Shown here: positions 1-5,758 of the stretch, in pieces
Layout: each line of letters opens with the position of its first letter
How positions within the stretch are numbered: the first letter of the stretch is position 1
NCBI GenBank assembly: GCA_050050615.1
Contig: JASFTV010000162.1
Location: 1-7,523, forward strand
Source of the DNA: JASFTV01 sp050050615
GTDB lineage: Bacteria > Desulfobacterota > DSM-4660 > Desulfatiglandales > HGW-15
Length of the DNA: 7,523 nucleotides
Reading direction: 5' to 3'
Position numbers and translations under genes: made by a program
The notes under the pieces: model-generated
Seen by the model: only the letters and a program-made list of their open reading frames with translations
Told to the model about the DNA's origin: nothing
Databases searched by the model: none

Positions 1-72
1 CTGGCTGCGATTGAAGGTTGTCTAGTTATTTGGGATACGCAATACCAGATAGAGATTGGGTCCCAATAGTTT

Positions 73-98
73 TTGACATTCTTATGCATTCTTATTAT
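73..98 (+). promoter_or_regulatory. Sigma70-like promoter of the symporter gene
   Basis: A perfect -35 hexamer TTGACA lies at 73-78. Two -10 candidates follow: TATTAT at 93-98 (good match, but only a 14-nt spacer) and TATGGG at 96-101 (17-nt spacer, weaker match). The spacer contains CATTCTTAT twice, at 77-85 and 87-95, with a period of 10 bp. The symporter ATG lies about 55 nt downstream. The placement suits this gene, but the -10 assignment is ambiguous and no transcript evidence is available. Confidence 0.4.
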
Positions 99-153
99 GG
101 GAGAGTGAGTCAGTAGTTGACCCGCTTTTTGCAAAAAGGAAGAGACTTAGCTC

Positions 154-1572
154 ATGATCGATTTGATGGTCATCTTAGGTTATTTCTGTGTCATGCTCGT
201 GGTGGGCTGGCGGAGCCGGCTTCAGTCCACCGAGTGTTACTGGGTGGCGGAGCGGCGGTATCAAACCGGGCGCATTACCGCGTCCCTCGTGGCCACCATC
301 TTTGGGGCCTCGTCAACAATGGGGATCATCGGACTCGGCTACGCACGGGGACTTACAGGGGCGTGGTGGTCGCTCATCGGCGGGATCGCCCTGATCCCCT
401 TTGCACTCTTTCTCGCTGCACGGGTCCGTAGCCTCGAGGTCTACACCCTGCCCGACATCCTGAGAAAGGCTTACGGGGAGGGGGTCGCTGTGCCTGCGGG
501 GGTGATGATTGCCCTGGCCTGGTGCGGGGTCATTGCAGCTCAAATGATCGCTGCGGGCCGTCTGCTGCAATCCCTGTTCCCCTTCGGATTCCAGATCGCC
601 CTGGTTATCGTTGCCGTCGTGTTCGTCCTCTACACCTACTGGGGTGGCCAGTTATCAGTGATCAGGACGGATTTCTGGCAGTTTTTCCTTTTCGTGGGCG
701 GCCTCTTTGTGGCCCTCGCCTTTCTCCTTTCTTCGCATCCCTTCGCAGCCGGTACTGGAGGCGGGGTCCCGCCCGGGCACTTTGACTTCCCCGTATCCGA
801 GGGCTTCAACTGGTATGAGGTCATGGTCTTCTATCCCCTGATTGTAGGGCTTCCCTATCTGGTGGGGCCGGACATCTACTCGCGCGTCCTTTGCGCCCGA
901 GACGACAGCGTAGCCCGGAGGGCTGCGCTTCAGGCCGCCTTGGTCGTGATCCCCCTCTCGTTCCTGCTCGCCTTTTTCGGCATCATGGCTCGAGGCAAAT
1001 TCTCCAATATTGCCCCTGAAGCGGCCCTTACGGAGACATTGAAGGCGTTTGTCCCCCTGGGACTCAAGGGCCTCATCGTAGCCGGTTTTCTTGGGGCCGT
1101 CATGTCATCGGCAGATACATGCCTCATCTCCGCATCCACCATCCTGACCCTCAATGTGTTGAGACCGATTTTCAGGACCCCTGAGGAGAAACACCTCAAT
1201 ACGACCAGGATTTCAGTCCTGGTCCTGGGTGCCGTGGCCTGGTTTATTGCCAGCCAGAAGCAGGGGATTATCTCATCGCTGCTCTTAGGTTATACCATCT
1301 TCGTGGGTGGGGTTGTCCTGCCCACTTTGGCCAGTTTTTTTCGACAAAGACTAAAGATTACACCTCAAGGGGCGCTTTGGGCGATTACGATTGGGGGAGG
1401 TTCAGCTATCTTGGGGAAGATCTATGGTGGTGTGGTTTTGAAGACCATACTCACGCCGGGGGGGCAGGCGTTCCTTGAAACGGTGCTTGGGCCCCAGTAC
1501 CTGAGCCTACTGCCCATTCTCCTCTCTTTGTTGGCCCTGTTGGGCATCAGCCGTGTGACACGGGCGTCTTAG
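154..1572 (+). CDS. Sodium:solute symporter family (SSS) transporter
   Basis: An inner-membrane secondary transporter of the SSS family (PutP/SGLT type, LeuT fold), which couples solute uptake to sodium entry. The 472-residue protein is almost wholly hydrophobic segments with short loops, as expected for about 12-13 membrane helices, and is slightly shorter than E. coli PutP. The segment GGQLSVIRTDFWQ (residues 164-176) matches the family's GG...TD..Q stretch. MSSADT (317-322) matches the helix that in PutP supplies serine/threonine ligands to the Na2 sodium site. The start ATG is chosen because AAGGAAGAG (136-144) precedes it by 9 nt; an in-frame ATG at 166 has no better site. Residues after 460 form a short tail with no regulatory domain. 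It is the only + strand gene before a convergent cassette and appears monocistronic. Its G+C is clearly higher than the rest of the window. The substrate cannot be read from sequence; proline, pantothenate, acetate and sugars are all handled by this family. Confidence 0.9.
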   Translation: MIDLMVILGYFCVMLVVGWRSRLQSTECYWVAERRYQTGRITASLVATIFGASSTMGIIGLGYARGLTGAWWSLIGGIALIPFALFLAARVRSLEVYTLPDILRKAYGEGVAVPAGVMIALAWCGVIAAQMIAAGRLLQSLFPFGFQIALVIVAVVFVLYTYWGGQLSVIRTDFWQFFLFVGGLFVALAFLLSSHPFAAGTGGGVPPGHFDFPVSEGFNWYEVMVFYPLIVGLPYLVGPDIYSRVLCARDDSVARRAALQAALVVIPLSFLLAFFGIMARGKFSNIAPEAALTETLKAFVPLGLKGLIVAGFLGAVMSSADTCLISASTILTLNVLRPIFRTPEEKHLNTTRISVLVLGAVAWFIASQKQGIISSLLLGYTIFVGGVVLPTLASFFRQRLKITPQGALWAITIGGGSAILGKIYGGVVLKTILTPGGQAFLETVLGPQYLSLLPILLSLLALLGISRVTRAS

Positions 1573-1682
1573 AAGGGATAGTGGTTGTTCGTTCAAAAAT
1601 CCCCTTTTCTCATCGGCCTGAAGCATGTAGCTTGCATTATTGAACAGTGATTGCCCAGAATCACCGCCATCGTGTGCTGTCC

Positions 1683-1696
1683 CCTCCCCTGGGAGG
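1683..1696. repeat. Short perfect hairpin in the convergent intergenic gap
   Basis: CCTCCC at 1683-1688 is the exact reverse complement of GGGAGG at 1691-1696, separated by CT (or, with a 4-nt loop, a 5-bp stem). It lies between the convergent symporter and transferase genes, where a bidirectional terminator would be expected. Neither strand has a T-run after it, so a classic Rho-independent terminator is not supported. It may be part of the neighbouring REP-like unit. Confidence 0.4.
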
Positions 1697-1711
1697 CTGT
1701 GTCGACATGTC

Positions 1712-1745
1712 ATTCCGAGTCCCGCTCTGGAGCGGGGCGAGGAAT
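1712..1745. repeat. REP-like extragenic palindrome
   Basis: A two-tier palindrome. Outer arms are ATTCC (1712-1716) and GGAAT (1741-1745); inner arms are CCCGCT (1721-1726) and AGCGGG (1731-1736), around a CTGG loop. The surrounding text (TGTCATTCCGAG ... CGAGGAATCTTGA) has the look of a widespread class of interspersed palindromes in bacterial intergenic DNA (GTCATTCCGAG/GAGGAATCT type). The family assignment is from memory of such repeats, not a search. It could act as a 3' stabilising hairpin for either convergent transcript. Confidence 0.6.
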
Positions 1746-1813
1746 CTTGAATCTTCAATGCGCTAATTTGAGTCGGATAAGTTGCATGGGTCAATGAACG
1801 TGAATAGTCCGGG

Positions 1814-3004
1814 CTAAAGACCTTCGTCCTCCAATCGGTCTTCGCGTCGCCTTCTCATGATCCTCCGATCCCCTTCCTTGGGGATGCGCTCACGGCCTTT
1901 AACCATCAAAGTCACAATCAGGGCTATGATCAGAGAAGCCTGAAACAATCCGAGAAGGGCTTCAACGATTCTTTGCTTCATAATGATGAGGGCACTCACA
2001 CCGAGACAAACCGACATGGTCGCTATGATGAATACGGCTTCTTTTCGGGTAAAACCTAAGATGATAAGTCGGTGATGCAAATGATCTTTGTTGACACACG
2101 TGAGTAACTCAAAAAAAGTTTTGGCCTGGCGGTTCTTGATACGGGACAGATTAACATAGATCATGTCAAAGATAAGAATTCCAAAAACCAGAATCGGGGC
2201 TGTTAATGCAACAAAATGGCTCGTGTTGGACCATGTGCCCAAGACAGCCAGCCCAGCCAGGGTAAATCCCAGAAAGGTGCTTCCCGCATCTCCGAGAAAA
2301 AGAAGGGCCGATTTTCCGAACCTAAAGTTGTGGGGCATGAACCCTAAACAGGTCCCTATGAGGGCGATAGCAAACCATCCCAGCGCAGGTTGATTTGTGT
2401 GGAATGCGATGAGCCCCAAGAAAAAGGCGCTGATGATGGACATCGCAGCGGCCAGACCGTCAATTCCATCAAAGAAATTCAGAGCATTCGTCAAGCCCAC
2501 AATCCATAAGACCGTAAGGGGAATATTAACCAAGGGCGCCCAATTCGCTCGGTAAAAGAAGGTGAGTTCAATATCGCCCCAGATGATGACCAGAAGAGAA
2601 ATGAGGATCTGAAGCAGAAATTTAAGAAGAGGAGGCAAAGGTCTCACATCATCAATCAGGCCAACAACAAAAATGAGTGTCGCTCCAAGCAAGAGGATTT
2701 TCATGCCGGGAAGGAATACACCGTTCATAACAAGAGCGGAGGAGAATGCAACGTAGATAGCCAAACCACCGAAAAGAGGGGTGGGCTGGGCATGAATCTT
2801 ACGCCAGTCCGGCTTATCCAGGATATCCAGTTTCAGCGCCAACAGTCGACAAAAGGGCGTTATGAAATAGGCGGTCACAAATGAAAAAATCAGTATATAC
2901 TGCCATCTCAAACCGGCATTGAAATAGAGCAATCTGACCATGGGGAGCGTCAAAATGACGAGAACCACTCCCAAAAAGACTTGCCATAAAACATTACGAA
3001 TCAA
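1814..3004 (-). CDS. WecA/MraY-family undecaprenyl-phosphate sugar-1-phosphate transferase
   Basis: A polytopic inner-membrane enzyme of the polyprenyl-phosphate N-acetylhexosamine-1-phosphate transferase family. It moves a sugar-1-phosphate from a UDP-sugar to undecaprenyl phosphate, the first step of O-antigen or exopolysaccharide assembly. Counting from the TTG start (396 residues): HAQPTPLFGG (71-80) matches the first cytoplasmic motif; GLIDDVRPL carries the DD pair (118-119); NALNFFDGIDGL (173-184) is the catalytic NxxNxxDGxDGL motif; LFLGDAGS contains D239; DHLHHR (307-312) is the HxHH motif of WecA-like enzymes. About ten or more membrane helices surround these. TTG is preferred because AGGAAAGGA lies 7 nt upstream; an in-frame GTG at 3034 has no such site. 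The start overlaps the glycosyltransferase end by 11 bp, implying one operon. The C-terminus ends in a charged, arginine-rich tail. The exact sugar (GlcNAc, GalNAc or bacillosamine-like) is not determinable. Confidence 0.9.
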   Translation of the reverse strand: MIRNVLWQVFLGVVLVILTLPMVRLLYFNAGLRWQYILIFSFVTAYFITPFCRLLALKLDILDKPDWRKIHAQPTPLFGGLAIYVAFSSALVMNGVFLPGMKILLLGATLIFVVGLIDDVRPLPPLLKFLLQILISLLVIIWGDIELTFFYRANWAPLVNIPLTVLWIVGLTNALNFFDGIDGLAAAMSIISAFFLGLIAFHTNQPALGWFAIALIGTCLGFMPHNFRFGKSALLFLGDAGSTFLGFTLAGLAVLGTWSNTSHFVALTAPILVFGILIFDMIYVNLSRIKNRQAKTFFELLTCVNKDHLHHRLIILGFTRKEAVFIIATMSVCLGVSALIIMKQRIVEALLGLFQASLIIALIVTLMVKGRERIPKEGDRRIMRRRREDRLEDEGL

Positions 3005-4157
3005 TGTGGATTCCTTTCCTGGACAAAAGCTCACGGTAAACTTTATCGATCGATCGGACCATCATATCCGCACTGAATTGCTCGGTGATCTTTTTTCGCC
3101 CCTCCTTACCGAGTTTTCTGGCCAATTTCTTGTCCCTGAGGGTTTTGATGATGGCCTCTTTCAGTTCCCCGACATTCCCGGGACTTACGAGGAAACCGTT
3201 GACGCCATGGACGACCAGATCGGGGATGCCGCCTACAGCGCTGGCCACTACCGGTTTTTCCATGGCCATCGCTTCCAAAAGGACCCTACCCATCCCTTCA
3301 AAAAAGGAGGGTAGAACGGCCACGTCGAAGGTGGCAATGATTTCAGAAACGTCCATTTGGAAACCGGTAAAAAGGATGGAATCAGCCAGACCAAGCCGAC
3401 TAGCCAGACCCGTCAGCTGATCGTGAAGGTATCCTTCTCCGACGATGACAAGCTTGGCTTGCTGGATCTCCTCTTTTATTCTCTTGAAGGCACGAATCAA
3501 GATCGCATGACCTTTTCCTTCCCAGAGTTTGGAAACCATCCCTATGACAGCATCTTTTTGGCCGATTTTCCATTTCCTTCTGATTTTGTTTCTTGCATCC
3601 GCCTTAACCGGCTGGAACTGATCCAGTTCAACGCCACTGTAAATCTTGACAATTTTATCTTCGGCTGTCACCCGCTCCTTTAGAGCCCAGTCGATGAGGG
3701 GTTGGGAGATGAAAATCATCTTGTCGCACCAATGGGAGGCGAACCGTTCCAGATTTCTAAAGAGGCTCTGCCGCCAGAGGGGTTCCTGGTTGTGAAAGGC
3801 GAACCCGTGAACGGTATGAACAATCACTGGTACGCCGGCCAGCTTGCTTGCCAAACGCCCTATGAATCCCGCCTTGGAGTTATGGGTGTGGACGATGTGA
3901 TAAGACTCTTTTCTGAGGAAGAGGGCCAAATCGATGAGGGTCAATGAATCCTTTATAGGGTGGAGGGGCTGCACAAGATGTTTAAATGTCCTGGCCTTCA
4001 TATGATGCTCTTGAACCAGATCCATTAAAGAACCCCCGGGTGCACAAGCGAGCTCCACCCTATAAAAGCGCTTATCCATGCCTCGCATGGTCAAGAAGGT
4101 ATTGATCCCTGAGCCGCTAATGATTGGTAAGGTATGTATGTGGAGAACCCTGATCAT
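2994..4157 (-). CDS. Glycosyltransferase family 4 (GT-B fold)
   Basis: A cytoplasmic or membrane-associated retaining glycosyltransferase of CAZy family GT4, adding a sugar from a nucleotide-sugar donor to a lipid-linked or growing glycan. From the chosen ATG (387 residues) the N-terminal acceptor half starts MIRVLHIHTLPIISGSG, a typical first strand and glycine-rich loop. HTHNSKAGFIGRLAS (90-104) and HTVHGFAFH are characteristic of this subgroup. The C-terminal donor half has IGMVSKLWEGKGH, then VIVGEGYL, then LPSFFEGMGRVLLEAMAMEK with the EX7E pair (E287 and E295), then VGGIPDLV. The frame is open back to a TTG at 4220, but the 21 extra residues do not resemble the family and no binding site precedes them; the ATG at 4157 also has only a weak site. 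It sits between the deacetylase-like gene (149 bp upstream) and the transferase gene (overlapping), so it probably adds the second sugar of the repeat unit. Donor and acceptor are unknown. Confidence 0.9.
   Translation of the reverse strand: MIRVLHIHTLPIISGSGINTFLTMRGMDKRFYRVELACAPGGSLMDLVQEHHMKARTFKHLVQPLHPIKDSLTLIDLALFLRKESYHIVHTHNSKAGFIGRLASKLAGVPVIVHTVHGFAFHNQEPLWRQSLFRNLERFASHWCDKMIFISQPLIDWALKERVTAEDKIVKIYSGVELDQFQPVKADARNKIRRKWKIGQKDAVIGMVSKLWEGKGHAILIRAFKRIKEEIQQAKLVIVGEGYLHDQLTGLASRLGLADSILFTGFQMDVSEIIATFDVAVLPSFFEGMGRVLLEAMAMEKPVVASAVGGIPDLVVHGVNGFLVSPGNVGELKEAIIKTLRDKKLARKLGKEGRKKITEQFSADMMVRSIDKVYRELLSRKGIHIDS
3005..3020 (-). promoter_or_regulatory. Ribosome binding site deciding a TTG start
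   Basis: On the minus strand AGGAAAGGA (3012-3020) is followed after ATCCACA by the TTG at 3002-3004. The alternative GTG at 3034 is preceded by AGTTTACC, with no purine-rich site. The site lies inside the 3' end of the glycosyltransferase gene, so translation of the two proteins is probably coupled. Confidence 0.55.
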
Positions 4158-4228
4158 TGTATAGCAAAGCTTCGTATCTAAGTTTGGAGGACAGAAACCC
4201 CGAAAAGCCCAAAATTTCAAGCAAATAA

Positions 4229-4252
4229 GGATTAAATCCGAAATTCAAATTC
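4229..4252. repeat. AT-rich simple repeat in the 149-bp gap
   Basis: The gap between the deacetylase-like gene and the glycosyltransferase gene (4158-4306) contains AAATTC twice in tandem (4241-4252), preceded by a related ATTAAATCCG stretch. This resembles the low-complexity intergenic filler of some proteobacterial genomes. No promoter or terminator in the gap is convincing. A 6-bp inverted repeat ATCTTC/GAAGAT (4299-4304 and 4311-4316) straddles the stop codon of the deacetylase-like gene. Confidence 0.3.
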
Positions 4253-4306
4253 TCGCCTGATTCCTATCTCTGCTTCAATACTTGACATGAATTCCCGGAT
4301 CTTCGC

Positions 4307-5119
4307 TCATGAAGATGGCTCGTGGGTTTTTATTCCCCTTAGCCTGTCATAGGCCTCAGACAACCTGTGCGCCGCTTTATCGAGACTGTACTCGCGGATA
4401 TACTTCCAGATCTTTCTGTCCTTGAAAAAGAGATAAGTTCGGGATATCTTGGTCAAAAAAATGTTGAAATCATCATCGTCAACCTGAATTCTTCCTATAG
4501 CATACAGATCCGGTTTTCTGTTTGTCGGGCACTCTGTCAGAAAGGCACGATAGCCTTCGGATACCAAAAGATCTCGGATTTTGGCGTTTGGGACGCCTTC
4601 CTTCACCCCGTAGTAGCGGATTTCAAGCCCAAGCCGATCTTCCAGTAATTTCTTATAATCCTTAATGTGATTCTGGACCACATCTTCAGGTATATCGTTT
4701 ATGTTCGAGTTCTGGTCCTCATAGGCACCAATCATTATACCATTTTTGGTCAGTTCCTTGAGAATCGACCAGCTGGCATATTGGGCTTTTCCTTTCCCAA
4801 TAATGAGTTGCTTTCCCACTTTCAGGGGCGAAATGAGGATGGTGGCGGGAAAATGATGCTCGGTCAGGAGGGGGAAGGCGTATTCGTAAAAATCCATGTA
4901 ACCATTATCAAAGCTGAGGGATATAGGCCGCACTTTTTCTAGACTCTTTGTCCCCTCCATATACTGGACCGCATCATCGATGGAAAGGACATGGAAATTG
5001 TTTTTTGAGAGGTACTCCAGTTGCTTCTTGAAAGCATTCACAGAAAGCCATAACCTGTGCAAGTGAGGTTTGTTGCTGACGTTCTGATATTGGATGATAG
5101 ATAATGCGCGTAGTCTCAT
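4307..5119 (-). CDS. Polysaccharide deacetylase-fold protein (CE4/NodB-like), probably catalytically inactive
   Basis: The frame follows the NodB-homology (CE4) layout used for metal-dependent N-deacetylation of glycans, but the catalytic residues are replaced. From the ATG at 5119 (270 residues): the usual YHxx opening reads IQYQNVS (H to Q). Motif 1, normally FDDG, reads LSFDNGY; D71 (the general base position) is kept but N72 replaces a metal-binding aspartate. Motif 2, normally SHTxTH, reads GAYEDQNS, so both metal histidines become Y133 and N137. Motif 3, normally RxFxYPYG, reads RYYGVKEG. The late segment YAIGRIQV matches the YALPRI-type end of the domain. There is no signal peptide. 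ATG is chosen over GTG at 5125 because GGGG lies 8 nt upstream of it. It is the first well-supported gene of a minus-strand cassette with a GT4 enzyme and a WecA-like transferase. The fold assignment is confident; lack of activity is inferred. It could be a regulatory or binding subunit, or could use different chemistry. Confidence 0.82.
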   Translation of the reverse strand: MRLRALSIIQYQNVSNKPHLHRLWLSVNAFKKQLEYLSKNNFHVLSIDDAVQYMEGTKSLEKVRPISLSFDNGYMDFYEYAFPLLTEHHFPATILISPLKVGKQLIIGKGKAQYASWSILKELTKNGIMIGAYEDQNSNINDIPEDVVQNHIKDYKKLLEDRLGLEIRYYGVKEGVPNAKIRDLLVSEGYRAFLTECPTNRKPDLYAIGRIQVDDDDFNIFLTKISRTYLFFKDRKIWKYIREYSLDKAAHRLSEAYDRLRGIKTHEPSS

Positions 5120-5304
5120 TGGCACAACCCCAGTTTCTGAAGTCCCGCGGCTTCATGGGACAGAGTTTCCGGAGCTGATTCCCTGATCCAAACGACCAAG
5201 GGAAAACCAGACATCAGGAAACTTTGAGTGTTTGTCAAATGGTTAGAATATATATATGAAACCAAGGATTCGCGCTTCATGGGGCTATCTAACGAGCCTA
5301 TCAA
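5116..5304 (-). pseudogene. 62-codon ORF, possible 3' remnant of an upstream cassette gene
   Basis: An open frame starting at TTG (5304), with ATG codons further in (5280 and 5211), ends at a TGA sharing ATGA with the start of the deacetylase-like gene. Such 4-bp overlaps usually join cotranscribed genes. The second half (FPLVVWIRESAPETLSHEAA) has ordinary amino-acid and codon composition; the first half is AT-rich and unlike a protein. I recognise no family. FPLVVW is vaguely like the ends of some glycosyltransferases, which is not enough for a call. It may be the tail of a deleted gene, a small coupling peptide, or chance. Confidence 0.3.
5241..5263. repeat. AT-rich imperfect palindrome upstream of the glycan cassette
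   Basis: GGTT (5241-5244) and AACC (5260-5263) bracket a TATATATAT core about 120 bp upstream of the deacetylase-like start. It could be part of a promoter or an operator. On the minus strand a TTGACA lies just downstream (5233-5238), but no acceptable -10 follows it at 16-18 nt. On the + strand TTGTCA (5232-5237) with TATGAA 17 nt on is promoter-like, but it leads straight into the 5294-5317 inverted repeat. Confidence 0.25.
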
Positions 5305-5320
5305 TTAAAATAGGCTCTTT
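5294..5320 (+). terminator. 8-bp inverted repeat with short T-run (terminator-like)
   Basis: GAGCCTAT (5294-5301) and ATAGGCTC (5310-5317) are exact reverse complements around the loop CAATTAAA, and TTT follows on the + strand, giving a weak Rho-independent terminator shape. No + strand gene ends upstream, so its role is unclear. On the minus strand it falls at the 5' edge of the 62-codon ORF and has no T-run, so an operator or leader hairpin is an alternative. Confidence 0.35.
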
Positions 5321-5371
5321 ATCATATCATGGGCTTGATTGGAATGCCTTTTCTAATGTAATTGTTTGAAT

Positions 5372-5465
5372 CACTGGTGTCCAAAATAAATCAAAATCTA
5401 GGGTTTCCACCATATAAGTACCTGTTTTTACATGATGCCCCGTGCTGTCCGGAATTCAGGTTCCC
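5372..5465. repeat. Diverged ~94-bp repeat, copy A (left of glnA)
   Basis: This segment aligns without gaps to 7411-7504 in the same orientation. By hand count 69 of 94 positions match, with the best blocks at CAAAATAAATC, at AAGT.CCTGT.TTTACA.GATG and at AATTCAGGTTCCC. It lies in the 5' intergenic region of glnA. No terminal inverted repeats or transposase frame are visible. On the minus strand one frame stays open through much of copy A, but the same frame has stops in copy B. Confidence 0.65.
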
Positions 5466-5602
5466 CTCATCGCCTGAGCCAGGGAAACCAGGAAACCGTT
5501 TTTGGACAAGAATGTATTTGAATATGAGCTAAAAATGTCTTGACTGTTTTGTCATAGGCATGTTTAGGGATAAATTTTCACCAGGCTAAACCGCAGCGCT
5601 TT

Positions 5603-5636
5603 ATGGTGGGGCAGAAAGAACAGCTGCAGCCACCAT
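5603..5636 (+). promoter_or_regulatory. Long hairpin in the glnA upstream region
   Basis: ATGGTGG (5603-5609) is the exact reverse complement of CCACCAT (5630-5636). Inside, GCAG (5611-5614) can pair with CTGC (5624-5627) across a 9-nt loop, giving an 11-bp stem with a small internal bulge. No T-run follows, so it is not a classic terminator. It lies about 120 nt before the glnA ATG and could be a leader RNA structure or a protein site. I do not recognise it as a known glutamine-sensing RNA. Confidence 0.4.
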
Positions 5637-5650
5637 GTTGTGTATTGTAG

Positions 5651-5681
5651 AAGGCTTCCTTTTGCCATGGCATCAAGGCTT
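5651..5681. promoter_or_regulatory. Palindrome flanked by direct repeats upstream of glnA
   Basis: The perfect 10-bp palindrome TGCCATGGCA (5663-5672) is flanked by AAGGCTT on both sides (5651-5657 and 5675-5681, 24 bp apart), followed by CGGCTT at 5683. The layout resembles an operator. No known nitrogen-regulator site is recognised. A sigma54 element was considered here: GG and GC are 9 nt apart rather than 10. Confidence 0.3.
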
Positions 5682-5758
5682 ACGGCTTGAATGTCAGCGC
5701 GAAAATCACGGATGAATCTCGGTTAGCCAGTAGTTTTCAATAGAAGGGGGACATACAC

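Noticed and set aside
1..69. Open frame from the window edge to a TAG at 67-69 (22 codons), possible 3' end of an upstream gene.
   Set aside because: Too short to judge and no recognisable family; it may be real, but the sequence here cannot support it.
1507..1794. 95-codon minus-strand ORF across the convergent gap.
   Set aside because: It overlaps the symporter end and reads through the REP-like palindrome; such peptides are typical artefacts of these repeats.
3047..3056. ATCGATCGATC tandem tetranucleotide inside the glycosyltransferase gene.
   Set aside because: Explained by ordinary codons (R-S-I-D) in a well-supported frame; too short to be a phase-variation tract.
5120..5301. Cyclic-di-GMP (GEMM) or other known riboswitch in the glycan cassette leader.
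   Set aside because: The conserved GEMM core sequences are absent; only short competing stems are visible.
5294..5465. Insertion sequence or MITE end next to the 62-codon ORF.
   Set aside because: No terminal inverted repeats, target-site duplication or transposase fragment could be identified.
5540..5568. TTGACT with TTTAGG 17 nt downstream as the glnA promoter.
   Set aside because: The -10 matches only about half of the consensus; position is plausible but not enough for a feature.
5651..5666. Possible sigma54 element (GG...GC) upstream of glnA.
   Set aside because: The GG-to-GC spacing is 9 nt, not the required 10, and the -24 context does not match TGGCAC.
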